Shown here: positions 1-12,030 of the stretch, one piece after another
How the letters are laid out: each line of letters starts with the position of its first letter
How positions within the stretch are numbered: the stretch's first letter is position 1
Source of the DNA: Pelecanus crispus
Taxonomy: Eukaryota; Chordata; Aves; Pelecaniformes; Pelecanidae
DNA length: 64,000 bases
Assembly: GCF_030463565.1 (NCBI RefSeq)
Contig: NC_134659.1
Location: 6,394,511-6,458,510 of the forward strand
Reading direction: 5' to 3'
Program-made: the position numbers and the translations under genes
Notes under the pieces: generated by a model
Database searches by the model: none
Seen by the model: the letters and a program-made list of their open reading frames with translations, nothing else
Told to the model about the DNA's origin: nothing

Positions 1-520
1 TGTCAAAAATACTTGAAAGCACAGTTTATATGCAAGTACTTCAATATTTCAATGGTCATGATCTCCCCAACACGGGGAGCGCCTGCTTGCCAGCCCTCAT
101 CGGAGCCTGCTAACAGCTCTCCTGAGTTTATTGATATTGTCCTCTAAAACGCTGCTGCGTGCGTCTCTGTACCAGACGCTCGTATTGATTCTGCAAGCAG
201 CCCATGCTGCTGACATGGCAGAGCTTTGCTTCCCATCGGGACAGGGCTTACGTCGGCCACCGGCATCCCCGGGGTTGGGCCATGCGGGCGTGAAGCCTCG
301 CTTGCCTGGGCCACCCATCACAGAGCCAGCAACACCAGCACCTGCAGGACCCCAGTGCTGCTGCTCTGGACAACCCTGTGTTGCCCAAGTCCATGCACAG
401 GCAGCTTCCTTGCCTCCAAGGAGCTCCCGGGCTCTTCTAAAGGCAAGCATGCAACACCCACAGTGGTAATATTCTTTGCACCCAAATGCTTTTACTGTCA
501 TAATTATCCCTGCTATCTCC
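1..520. other. intergenic, nothing recognised
   Basis: Short unrelated open frames on both strands. I see no splice-consistent exon, RNA gene or named repeat here. Confidence 0.5.
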
Positions 521-524
521 AAAG

Positions 525-612
525 ATCATAGAATCGTAGAATCATTTAGGTTGGAAAAGACCTTTAAGATCATCCAGTCCAACCATTAGCCTAACACTAC
601 CAAGTCCATCAC
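525..612 (-). mobile_element. CR1: CR1 LINE 3' tail fragment
   Basis: The plus strand reads ATCATAGAATCGTAGAATCA followed by a TTAGGTTGGAAAAGACC block. This is the reverse complement of the CR1 3' end with its 8-bp ATTCTATG-type tail. Only the last ~90 bp are present, so it is a typical 5'-truncated insertion. Confidence 0.8.
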
Positions 613-689
613 TAAACCAATTAAGGGTAGAGTCATAATTTCATGTTTCCTGGTTTGGTGGCTGGATTATTTTTAATAAAAGTAAAAAC

Positions 690-1440
690 TAGGAATCATT
701 AAGGTTGGAAAGGACCTCTAAGATCATCATTCCAACAATTAACCCAACACCCCCATGCCCACTAAACCATGTCCCAAAGTGCCACGTCAGCTCGTTTTTT
801 GAACACCTCCAAGGATGGGGACTCCACCACCTCTCTGGGCAGCCTGTTCCAATGCTTGACCACTCCTTCCATGAAGAAATTTGTCCTAATATCCAATCTA
901 AACCTCCCCTGACACAGCTTGAGCCCATTTCCTCTCCTCTTGTTACCTGGGAGAAGAGCCCAACACCCCCCTCCCTGCCCCCTCCTGTCAGGAGCTGCAG
1001 AGCGATCAGGTCTCCCCTCAGCCTCCTCTTCTCCAGGCTGAACACCCCCAGCTCCCTCACCCACTCCCCACCAGCCCTGTGCTCCAGACCCTTCCCCAGC
1101 TCCGTTGCCCTTCTCTGGACACGCTCCAGCACCCCAATGCCCTTTTTGGACTGAGGGGCCCAAAACTGGACACAGCATTCAAGGTGCAGCCTCACCAGTG
1201 CCGAGTACAGGGGGACGATCCCTGCCCTGCTCCTGCTGGCCACACCATTCCTGACACAAGCCAGGATGCTGTTGGCCGCCTTGGCCACCTGGGCACACTG
1301 CTGGCTCATGTTCAGCCGCTGTCGACCAACACCCCCAGGTCCTCAGACACCTCAGACCAGTGCTGGCTGTGCTGCTCAATGGGGCTGTGCCCAAAGCTGC
1401 CGCTTCACCGAGCTCCAGCCCCTCCTGCCACAAACATGGG
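690..1440 (-). mobile_element. CR1: 5'-truncated CR1 LINE with ORF2 C-terminus
   Basis: The minus-strand frame at 689-1309 encodes the end of CR1 reverse transcriptase. Recognisable pieces include [40 protein letters not shown] and [15 protein letters not shown]. The 3' end lies at about 690 (TTAAGGTTGGAAAGGACC on plus). The element continues past the open frame to about 1440, where the CR1 phrase around CTGTCGACCAACACCCCCAG is visible. The frame breaks up outside 689-1309, so the copy is dead. It sits directly next to the 525-612 fragment in the same orientation. Confidence 0.85.
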
Positions 1441-4400
1441 ACAGAAAAGGGTCCCAAAAAGCCCCAGGGAGCTGAAGGCGGTGGCTGGTGATGGCAGAGC
1501 AAGGAGGATACATGAAGGAAGGATGGGGAGAGCCAGAGTGAATAATTTCCACCCCAACACCCATTATAAGCAGCATCTCTACAGCGTAGAGAAAAACCTC
1601 CCTCGGTCTGGGCTGGGCCCTGGCAAGGGGTCCCGCGGCTGCCCACGGTGCTCCTGGCTTGGGATCGCCCAGGAATTTCTCACGTCAGGAAGGGTGTAGG
1701 CTGAGGCAGGAGGAGGAAAGGAAGAAATATGTCGAGGGCTCTCAAGGCTTCAAGAGACACAAAACCAAAAACCCACCTACACAAACAAACCAGGGAAGCT
1801 CTCTGCAGTTTGTAAATCATCCTCTGCAAGCAGCTCGAAGGCTCCCAAGCCCAGAGACGCGAGGAAAAGAGCCAGCCGCTCGCTATTTTTCAACTGGAAG
1901 GCGCGGGGCTGCTCGCAGAGAGCAAGTTCGGATGTGCCATGACAGCAGCTGGGAGGGGAGACAGCTTCCCAAAACTCACAGCTGGCTTCCACGCGCCCCT
2001 GGGAGCCATCCCGTGCCAGGCACAGGAGCTGTCGTTTGTCACATTCTCCTCCAGCAGACCCTTGCCCTCTCCCCGAGCACTTTCCCATGTGTAAATCCAC
2101 CCCCTGAGCGCACGCACACATGCAAACCTCGGGGCTTGCAAACTCCTCCAAAGCCACACACGTCACCAGTGCTTGCAAATGAAAGCCTGGCTCGCTCAGG
2201 AAGCTCGTTGCCACATATTTTGGGTCTTACAAATTAATTTTATGCACTTGTGGGAACACATGCCTGGCTTGGGCATGGACCGGGTTGCTGCACCAAGCAC
2301 CAACCGTTCCCAAAGAGCTTCAGAGCAGGAGCCCTCACCCAACAGCCCCATCAGCCACACAGACATCTGGAGCTTTGGCATTTTCACCGACCATCCCACC
2401 CCTTGCTGAGCAGGTATTGCCAAGAAATGAACAAGTCGAGCACAGACTGGAAGGTTTATGGTCTCAACGAGGCTTGGGAGTGAGGTGCTCCACAGAATAA
2501 TCTCCTTGGGCAGATAAAAACCTTCAGGTTTGTGCTTTTTGAAGCAATGCCCAGTCCTCCGAGCGCTGCAGTTGAGCAAAACCTTGCTCGGGACGTGACG
2601 CTGAGCCCCAAACGTACGTGCACAGAGCTTGACTGCAAAATGACTCCTGGAAATGGCAGCTCCCGATGGAGCTTTCCAGGATGGGAAAACCTTGTCCTGC
2701 TTGGCCAAATCCCCAGGCACAGCTTCTTGTGCCAGGCCAAGGGACCAGGCTGGAGCCCAAAGGTGCTGGCATGGAGCATCACTGGGAGGGGACTTTTTCC
2801 CCACCACACCGGAGGGTTTGGCTCCTGCCCAGGCGACCGCAGTTGGTTTTACACCCCAGGGAGCAACCAGGGCTGATTTCTTGCCTCTATACTAATTGTC
2901 TCTCTGCGGGAAGCTTTCAGCAGTACGTTGAAAAGCTGAAAAACCCCTAAGGGACTAAAATAGGGTCAGGACAATCCCCCACAGATGAAATCAGATGGAA
3001 AGGAAGGAAAGACCAGGACAGCATTGGAGTCCAATAGCTGGGGGGCTCTCAGTGCCAGCCACAGGAGGGGACCCCCATCAGCTCCCCAGGCCCTTGCATT
3101 TCGGGGGCTGGTGAGGACGGACCCCGTATCGCCCCGTGGCTTTGAGCAGGGCTGTCCCACGCGCTCGGGTCCAACAGGTCTTTGCTGTCCCGCCCTGGGC
3201 ACGCTGCCACAGCCCCGGCTGTAACGAGGCGGAGGGGGACATGTGGGTTTATCACCTTGTTTTAAAGAGGGGAAAAGGAGATGGAGCAGCTCATCCTCAA
3301 AGCAGCCGCAGCAAACCCACCTCCCAGCCGGAGCAAAGCCACCACTCCAGAGCTGCACAGATGGAGGGACGAGGAGCACGAAGGAAGCACAGGAGGTGCT
3401 GGGATTTTTCTCCCCTCCTTCCCTTCTCCCTCCCCCCTGCCTTGTACGCAGCTGAGCCGCCTGCTCTCCCACAACGGCTGCCAAAATACAGCAAGACAGG
3501 GTATAATTACAGACACTTACTGCGGCCATTACACCACCAGCACGGTCTGCGCAAAGTGACACACGACCCGTCAACTCCTTATTCACGCCATTAAGGGGAC
3601 TCATTAGCATCTTCGCTCAGAAGCAAAATTACCCTCACTGCTCATTTCAAGATGTCATAAATTTTAATTTAGGACCCAAAGATAGCACAATGGGAGCGAG
3701 CTGGCTCTCTCCAACAGTCGCTGGCTGGCTGAGGGAGGTGGTGGGAGGGAGGTGGTGGTGTTGGAGGGGGGAGGAAAGAGAAATGAAAGGGCTGGTTTGA
3801 TAAAAGATGGTGGGGTTTTAAGGAGAGATAGAGAAGGAGGGAAGAGAAGATGTGCCCAAGGGCCTGGCGAGTGCTCTGCCCCATTGGAGGCGATGGAGGA
3901 GGAGGAGGGAGCCTGCTGAGGGATGAATGCTTCCCCGGGAGGAGTGGGAGAAGAGGGGCAGTGCCAGATCCTGCCAGGGCACGGCATACAGCAGACCCTG
4001 AGTTTTGAGCCACCAGCACAGCCCAGCATCACAACTCGGTCCTTCCGAATCCCCTTCCTCAGGAGACTGCCCTGACACAGCAGCATCGCCCAGGGCTCGG
4101 CACTGGCCGGGTTCTGCCGGGAGATCTCTGCCAGCCACCCAGGGGGAGGTCGGGCAGAGGGCTCCAGCCCCAGCTCCGGGGATGGAATGAAGAGACCAGA
4201 GGGACAGAAACCCAGGCATGTGATGCTGCAGCGAGCAAATCCCTACGTAAGGATGCTCTTTGTGCCTGTGACGCACGCTTTGCTTTAGAAGCACATTAAC
4301 GGCAGATAGAAACTGTCTCAAGCAATCCCATTACCACCACTCCATATGTTATCACTCATCAGCTGAGCGGCGAGAAGAGCGGTGGGAGTGCTCAGTCCAC

Positions 4401-7400
4401 GGGGCTCAGCTCAGCCCCCGGAGCCCAGGTCACCCCCCCGGCTGTCCAGCTTCATATCTATCCCAATTGGACCCTCTGGGCCAGAAGGTTTGCAGCCTGC
4501 GGCTCAGCAGAAGAGTAGAAATGTGCTACAGCCTCCCACGAAAAGGGTGCTTTTATTCTAGAGTAAAAGCAGCTGTTGGAACTGCATCTGCACAGGGCAC
4601 ATGGGGTATCATAGAGCAACTTCTGCCAAAGTCCTTCCAGCCCATCTCCCCCGCAGCCAAGCCCCGATAACCTCCTTGCACTTGCCCTGCCCATGCCAGG
4701 AGATGCCCCTGCAAGGGTGGCCATGGGCACCCCTTCCCTCCCAGCCCACGGGTGCTTGCTAAAACCTCGGCAACAAAGGAGAGACACCTCCTCTCCCTGC
4801 CTCCCCTGCAAACTCTGCCAGGACCAAACACAATTACAAACCTCTTAAACTTTACCAGCTACCAGGCTACAAGATTAATGAGTTCAAATGTCCACATCTT
4901 TAAAAAACAGGGGTGGGGGGCGGGGGGGAGAATTAGAAGAAAAGCAGCTCCAATTACAGGCAGCTGAGGGACTCCAGCCCACTTCTGTGCTATAAGAACA
5001 TATAACCAGAAAGGTTATGTTAATTTTTAATGTACAAGACTGTAATTAATTTCTGGGGCTGGCTGGATTAGCAGAGAGTGTAAATTCCAGCCTCAGTTCG
5101 GGCTGCAGATAAACCAACGCCGCTGAGGGCTGGGGCCGCAGGGCTCCCCGGGGCCGGGAGCAGCACCGTGCCAAGGCCACAGCGCTCGGTGGCTCCTGGG
5201 GACACCGTGCCCCCACGCACAGACCCTGCAAGAGCCCCTTTGCCAGCCCTGGGACACGGTGCTGGTGGCACCAGGGATGGGGTTGCCACAGAGGGTCTGG
5301 CCACCCCTGCACCGTGTCCGGCATTCGAGATGCTAAAGCATCATCCAAAGAGGCTTTGGAAAGGTAAAAATACAAAATAATCCCTCCAACGGCCTCTGGG
5401 GAGGCTGCAAGGAAAGGGTCTGGACCCAGCAGGCAGGGATCATGTGGCCTGGAAATACAGTAAGTTTTTAAAGGAAAGAAAAGGCTCCATTATTCTCCCA
5501 TTAAACTCTCCCCAGCTCTCCCCCTCTCTCCCTTCCCTCTGTCAGTCTTTCGTTCACTCACTGACTTCCCCCAGCCTCTCCAAAGACAGATCGTTCCCTT
5601 AATCACTCTGGAAAAGAACCCCAAGCCGATATAATATTATAATTAATTAATTCACTAAAAAGGTATTAAATTTCTTTTCCCCCCTGTGGATATTATCTGA
5701 ATTCATTGACCTTTAGAAAAATCACCCTCTAATTGTAACCAGGTTCAAGTGCATTTCCAGCCTGTCCCTTTTACATTAATAATATCTTCCAGGACTCCAC
5801 TATGCTGCTTAAATATTGTATAAATTTCACTGCCCCCTCAAAAAAGGAGAGAGAGAAAGGCACGAAATGAAAACTATGAGCTGATTAAACCAGCTCTGGA
5901 GTGTGGGGGAAGAGGTAAAAGGACTCCACGGTGGCCTGGGAGATGGATAAACCCACAGTGGGACCCCGAAGCGGCTCGGGACGAGGAATCCCACATCCCC
6001 AAGGTCCCTGTGGTCCCCAGCTGGGAGGAAAATCCCAGGACCAGGATGCAGGGTGGCTCCCAGGTGGAGAATCCTTGGGAAAGCAAGCTGCCGAGCACTT
6101 TGGGGTGCAGCTACTTGGGAGAAGGGGTCCCAGCACGTCCATGGTGGTCTCTTTGGGGTGTCTGTGTGGCACAACTAGCGCAAGAGGACCGGATTTCCAG
6201 AGGTGTTTCTAAACACCGGGACAAATGGGGCACTGCTCATCTCAGCCTGGCCCTTCCTGGGGTCCCAGCACCTCCATGGGCCCCAGGACTGCTGCTCCCT
6301 GGGTTTCTGTTGCTGCAGCCACTGCTCTTTTCATTCCAGGTGCCTGCCGTCCCCTTTTCTGGTTGCAGGGAGAGGGCTCTGCTGCTCTGATCTCAGCAAG
6401 ACCACGCTTGAACGACAAGCCAGCCAGCAACTGCTCCAGCATCCAGCACTGTAAATTCAGTGTCAGGCATGGAAAATCCAGCTGGGCAGCTGCTGTCAAG
6501 TCTATCGAGCATCCCGGGCCAAAGCTCCTCCTGGCAGAAGTCCCAGCCCTGCTATGGCCGGTGGAGCAGGGCCCTTTGCCTCCGGCCGAGACTTGGGGGT
6601 GCAGATTCCTGCCGCTCTACCCACCGCTCGCGAGGCAGAGCTCAGCCTCTCCCAGCACCCCAGCTTGTCCCAGCCAAAGCTGGCATGCCGGGTCGTACAC
6701 AGCCAGCCGGGAGCTGGGGTTTTGCTCCATGGGGCTTGAGCCTGGAGAGTTTGCATCCCACTAGGAAGGCGCTGCTCAGGCAGCAGAGCTCTGCACGAGC
6801 TGCTGCCTGCAGCACAGGGGCTCAGTGGCAAGGGCCAGGTCACCTCCCCCGTGTCAGCCTTTGCATCCTCACCTGGGTGGTGGGGAAACTGAGGCACAGA
6901 CCTTCTCCATGTCAGAGCAGCTTTCTACCTGCACCTCATTTTCCTCTTCCCAGGGCTTTTTTCCGGCACACTTCCACCCCTCTTCACAACCAGCAAGCCA
7001 CCGTCCTTCAACCCCAGCTCTCCTGACCCTTTGGTTTACAGCACACGGCCGCTCCTGCCGAGGCACCAGAAATCCTAACAGCCATTAAACTGTCTGCGAG
7101 GGCTCCACGCACGGCCCAAAGGGCTCCCAACCCCATAGCTTTAAAAAGCTGCTGATGGAAAAACAACAGGCCAAATGCATCCAGGGAGTAACCCTTCCAA
7201 GCCAGGGACTCACCCAGGGACCAACCTAGCCCCTTCTCTTTGGAAGTGATTTCTGGAGAAGCATCAGAGGTTTTCCTGTCTCTCCCTCTTTATTACATGC
7301 AAAGATTTACTTGCAAAGAGCTGCTTCAGTTTCTCAAAGCCAAGGCAGCCGTGCTGCCTATTCCCCCACCTGAAAAAGCCATCCCTTCCTCCTGACCTCA

Positions 7401-8555
7401 TCCCAACTGTTGCCACAACAACCCCCGACGTCACCGGCGGAGGATTAGGGCTTCAGGTGGGGAAGGAGCAGCAGGAGTAGCCAAGGCGAGCGCCAGAAAG
7501 GAAATGAAGGGAGACAGGGGAGAAGGAAAACTCAGCAACAGCCCAGCACCGAGACGGGATGGCTTCCAGATTGCAGGTCTGGTCGGTCCCACACCGGGGA
7601 TGCCACAGAGCCGTGCAGGGACGCCTCAGGCCCAGGGAGCCCAAGGCTGGCAGTGGAGCAGAGGAAGCCCCTCGAGCCACCTCCCACTCCTCTTGCTGCC
7701 TCTGCACTGCTCTTCGCTCTGGTCTCCGGGGAAGGGTTGCCTTGATTGGGTGAGCATCTCGCTCCAGAGGTGCCAAGGGCTGGGGTGGCTAGCGTTCGTT
7801 CCTTCTTGCTTCAGGATCAAGCCCATCTTATGTTTTATTAAAGTTTTTTTTTCCCCCCTCCCCAAGAAAACTTTTTGTAGAAAGTTCTCTGGGACTTGAG
7901 AAACAACTTGCCGACAGCATTTGCGAGGTGGATTGGAGACATGGCTATACAGCAGTACCTAAGGGGTGGTGCTGGGGAAGTTACAGCTCTCATTACACAG
8001 ATCTCTGTCTTCAGACAAGTCCAGTCTGACAAAAACCCAACAGAACCAAACCTGGCCCTAACACCTTTTGCACGGAGCAGCCCAAGGAGACACGGCTGCG
8101 TCCTCCTGGAGAGCACGGTACCCACGGCTCCATCTCCTGGCACCGCACGTCAGAGGGCTCCCATCCTGTCCCAGTCTCTTGCCCTGTGTTCGTCACCCCT
8201 GCTCGCACAGCCCCTGCCTGCAGCCCGTCTGCTCTGCTCCAGCCCAGGTCACCACCCAGCCTCTGCCAGGGGCTCTCCCTTTCTCCAGCTTTTACTGGCA
8301 CTTTATGCACAGGGAGATAAAAAACTCAGCAAGTTGTTTTGTCAGAGGTGCTGAGCACACGGCCTGCAGAGAGCAGCAGCTGCTCAGCGCCTCTGCCTGC
8401 CAGCCGGTTTGGTTTTGAGCCTCCTAGGTTTATCTAAGCCAATGCAAAGAGGGAGACGGGGCAGTGGCCCTGGCAAGGGGACCCTGGCAGCAGGCTGAGA
8501 GCAGAAGCGTGAGATGCTCTTGCTCACACAGGGCATCAGCCCAGTGCAACATGCT
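1441..8555. other. intergenic DNA 3' of TFEB
   Basis: No protein family is recognisable in any frame over these 7 kb, and the open frames are short and GC-driven. AT-rich islands at about 3480-3670, 4980-5060 and 5590-5830, with repeated TAATTA/ATTAATT-type words, interrupt otherwise GC-rich DNA. They look like conserved non-coding elements rather than exons, judged from composition only. In mammals the gene beyond the TFEB 3' end is MDFI. I see no MDFI exon here. Confidence 0.45.
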
Positions 8556-8594
8556 GAGTTAAGGTTGGACTTGATGATCTTAAAGGTCTTTTCA
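8556..8594 (+). mobile_element. CR1: CR1 3'-end remnant, plus orientation
   Basis: TTAAGGTTGGACTTGATGAT followed by CTTAAAGGTCTTTTC is the sense-strand CR1 3' end, about 40 bp. It meets the 3' end of the next, oppositely oriented CR1 with no gap. Confidence 0.65.
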
Positions 8595-9105
8595 TGGAAT
8601 CACAGAATGCTTTGGGTGGGAACGGCCCTTTAGAGCCCACCCAGCCCAACTCCTGCAGTGACAGGGACAGCTTTAACCAGCCCAGGGTGCTCACAGCCCC
8701 GTCCAACCTGGCCTGGGATGTTTCCAGGGATGGGGCATCCACCGCCTCTCTGGGCAACCTGTGCCAGTGCCTCACCTCCCTCACTGTAAAACATTTCTTC
8801 CTTATAGCCAGTCTAAATCTACTCTTCTTTAGTTTAAACCCATTATTCCTTGTCCTGTCACAACAGGCCTTGCTAAAAAGCTTGCCCCCATCCTTCCTAT
8901 GGGCCCCTCTCAGCACTGCCAGGCCGCACTCAGGCCTCCCCGCAGCCCCCTCCTCTCCAGGCTGAGCACCCCCAGCTCCCCCAGCCTGGCCCCGCAGCAG
9001 AGGGGCTCCAGCCCTCGGGGCATTTCTGTGGCCTCCTCTGGCCCCGCTCCAGCAGCTCCATGTCCTGTGCTGAGGGCGCAAGCTGAGAGTGCCGAGAGCC
9101 CCGGG
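8595..9105 (-). mobile_element. CR1: CR1 LINE fragment, minus orientation
   Basis: Starting from ATGGAATCACAGAATGCTTT, the plus strand carries the reverse complement of a CR1 3' end. The minus-strand translation holds CR1 pieces such as FRLAIRKKCFTVREVRHWHR and LPREAVDAPSLETSQARLDG. It runs into the minisatellite at about 9107, so its 5' boundary is set by that array. Confidence 0.8.
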
Positions 9106-9106
9106 C

Positions 9107-9662
9107 TCTCCGGTAGCCGCCTGGCTCTCTCCGGTGGCTGCTCGGCCCCGCTGCGGCTCCTGCTCTCCGGTAGCCGCCTGGCTCTCTCCGGTGGCTGCTC
9201 GGCCCCGCTGCGGCTCCTGCTCTCCGGTAGCCGCCTGGCTCTCTCTGGTGGCTCTCTGGTAGCCGCCTGGCTCTCTCTGGTGGCTCCCCGGTAGCCGCCT
9301 GGCTCTCTCCGGTGGCTGCTCGGCCCCGCTGCGGCCCCTGCTGCCCGGTAGCCGCCTGGCTCTCTCCGGTGGCTGCTCGGCCTGCATGCTCTCCGGTAGC
9401 CGCCTGGCTCTCTCTGGTGGCTCTCCGGTAGCCGCCTGGCTCTCTCTGGTGGCTCCCCGGTAGCCGCCTGGCTCTCTCTGGTGGCTCCCCGGTAGCCGCC
9501 TGGCTCTCTCCGGTGGCTGCTCGGCCCCGCTGCGGCCCCTGCTGCCCGGTAGCCGCCTGGCTCTCTCCGGTGGCTACTCGGCCTGCATGCTCTCCGGTAG
9601 CCGCCTGGCTCTCTCTGGTGGCTCTCCGGTAGCCGCCTGGCTCTCTCTGGCGGCTGCTCGGC
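9107..9662. repeat. 32-bp minisatellite with compound 57-bp units
   Basis: The basic unit is 32 bp: CTCTCCGGTAGCCGCCTGG followed by CTCTCTCTGGTGG. Some units carry a GC-rich spacer of about 25 bp (CTGCTCGGCCCCGCTGCGG plus a short tail), giving ~57-bp units, or a shorter spacer containing CTGCATG. There are roughly a dozen 32-bp cores with C/T variants. Because 32 is not a multiple of 3, each unit shifts the frame and all three minus-strand frames stay open as EPGGYR-, ERARRLPE- and SQAATGE-like peptides. These are repeat artefacts. Confidence 0.9.
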
Positions 9663-10085
9663 CCCGCTGCAGCCCCGCGGCTGCCGCCGCCCCTCGCCGC
9701 GCCAACGCGCCCAGCTCTCCCGTCCACGCAGGCCGCGGCCCACGGGGAGCGGCCGCCGGCAGCGCCGCCCTTCGCCTCCCCCCGCACGAAAAGCCGCAGC
9801 CTTGCGTGGGGCAGGGGGGGAGAGGGCCGCGGGCTGCGCGAGAGCAGCGGCCCCGCCGAGAGAGCGTGTCACGGGTGGGGGCCACAGAGGCGAGGACCCC
9901 CCCCCCCGGGTGCAGCCCCCCCAAACCCCCCCGCTGCGATGCCAGGAGCGGCGGTGACCCCGCCGCCCGGTCCCGGTCCCCGTCCCCCCGCTCTGCCCAG
10001 CTCCGCAGGCAGAGCCCGGCCGCAGCTCGTCGCACCTGCAGCCCCAGCCAGCGCTCCCTCCCTTTTATAGCCCACTTGGAGCCCT
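9663..10085. promoter_or_regulatory. orphan CpG island
   Basis: The stretch is very CpG-dense, with clustered CGCCGCC, GCGCGC and CCGCGG words between the minisatellite and a poly-T run at about 10093-10112. It has no start codon leading into a recognisable protein and no obvious gene on either side. It could be an unannotated promoter or an enhancer-type CpG island. Confidence 0.5.
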
Positions 10086-10279
10086 GACACCGATTTTTTT
10101 TTTTTTTTTTTCCGTGGGTGGCTCACAGACTGTAATTAAGAGCCCTTCTCTGCCGCCTGCCCCAGCTCCCCTCTCCAGCAGCTGCTGTTTAAGCAAAGGA
10201 AACCCCCTTTCGTCCTCTCTCTCCTTTATAATTCTTTCCCCCCCCCCCTTCTGAACATAAAGGGATGACAGTGCTCCAA

Positions 10280-10790
10280 GCCAGGGTCTTTTGCATTTCT
10301 GAGTTGGTTCTGTTAATTGGAAGGAGGGTTAAGAATCTGCAAGGTCGTTTCAATCTACATCTGACCTTCAGAGTAATCCTCTATGCCAACACCAGAGCAT
10401 GTCATTAAAATGAGGCCCTCTACCATATCCCGGCATCCCTTTATTCTTTCCTTGTGCACATTAATTGCTCATAAGTTGATTTGATCTCCCTATTCTGCAA
10501 GAAGTAAATTGCCCTCTTATTTCGCCATTTTCATCCTGTTTTCTTAATTAGGCCCTTAAAAATCTCTAGGGCCTCAGCCGGGCCGCAGGCCTCATCCTGG
10601 GAATAAATTTTGATCTCAGCCTGATAAAGAGTGAGCAAACCTGGAGATTGAACAATGTCATTCTCCCCTCTCCCTCCCCTCCACGCTATTCTCTTGACAT
10701 GAAAAGGCTATCAGTTTTTCTCTGTGTTAATATAGGAAATAATTCACACTTCAGGCGTTGTTCTCTATTTAGTGTTCACACTCCCCAGAT
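10280..10790. other. AT-rich stretch, possible conserved non-coding element
   Basis: About 500 bp of unusually low GC content for this region, non-repetitive, with many homeobox-like and TAATT words (GTTAATTGG, CATTAATTGC, TCTTAATTAGG). It has no coding potential. Composition and context resemble a vertebrate conserved non-coding element. Conservation cannot be measured from a single sequence. Confidence 0.3.
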
Positions 10791-12030
10791 AAATCAAATC
10801 AGGGATTTTTTTTTTTTTAAGTGTCTGAAACTACTTACTCTTTCTCTCCCCCCCCCAGCCTCCTCACTCTCTTCTTTTCCTTCCTTCTTCTTTTAATAAA
10901 GTTTCCAAGATTAGCCCCTGTGATTTTTCCATCCTGGGAAGTCTATTTTAAGGCAGATTTTCTTTTTTTTTTTCCCCCCTTTTCCTTGTCTGCGTGTGTT
11001 TAACACCATCACAGAGGGGAGCAGGGGGCGGCAGGAACCTGGCACGTGGCTCCGCACACAGAGGAGCGCGCCGGGGTCTGCGAACGTGGCGTGTGATGAG
11101 TTTTGCCAGGCACGGGCTCAGCCCCCTGCCCAGTCTGGCAGGGCAGCAGGAGACTTTGCAAGCCTATTTTCTTCCCCTTGCTTGCACCAGGCAGGAGGAT
11201 CCCCAGCCTGCAGCAGCTCCACAAACAGGTGGGGAACACCCTTCCCCAAAGCCTGCCTGTACCAGGGGTCCGGGCCCCCAGAGGGGTTTTGCAGCACCCA
11301 GGGGTGATGCTAAGCCAGCCCCAGCAGCGAGGAGGGAGCAGCAAAGCCCCCTGCCAGCACCAGGCCTGCTCCAGGGACCACCCAACAGGTAGGAAACACA
11401 CCTGAGCTCCCGGGACAGCTCTGCCATTGCTCCCAGCCAGCACAGAGCGGGACAGCCAGCACAAACCTGCCCCACTCCCAGCACCACACTCAGCCCCAGG
11501 GACACAGCTCCTTCCAGCCCTGCTCTCTGGGGCCTTGTGACTATTATTAATTAAGGGGCCAAGCCTGGTTCCAATTAAGCAATCAGCAGATGGGTCAGCA
11601 CCTCACCAGTCCCAGCTGTGCTCAGCACCGGGAGCCGCAGACCTCCCCGAAGCACCCGGCTGCGGGGCTGGCACCCGGAGGGACAGGTTGGGGGGGGGAC
11701 ACCCTGAAAACCCCAAACCACCCTGGGACTGGCTGAATGCCAGCAACATCAGTGCTTCCCCCCTCGAACTGAGCCAGGCTTTCCTGAAAAAAAAAAAAAA
11801 AAACCAGCCCCCAAGCAGCCCCCCCCAAATCCAGGGCAGCTCCCCTGCGAGACGGGGGTGCTGCTGCAGCCTGACCTTCGGGCACGGCCTTGGCATTGCT
11901 GGGGGAAAGCGGCTCTGGGTGCTTTGAGCTCCGCGACCCTCCCTCCTCCAGGATGCGAAGAAACAGCCCACGCTGCAACACTCCAAGTTGTTGTAAATAA
12001 ATATATTTTAATGATTCTTCTTCCATTCCA
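10791..12030. other. intergenic, 3' flank of TFEB
   Basis: C-, T- and A-homopolymer runs and GC-rich unique sequence. No gene or named repeat was recognised. Confidence 0.45.

Noticed and set aside
8536-9872. Overlapping long minus-strand frames with EPGGYR-type repeats
   Set aside because: They run from CR1 through a 32-bp minisatellite whose period rotates the frames, so open length is expected without selection.
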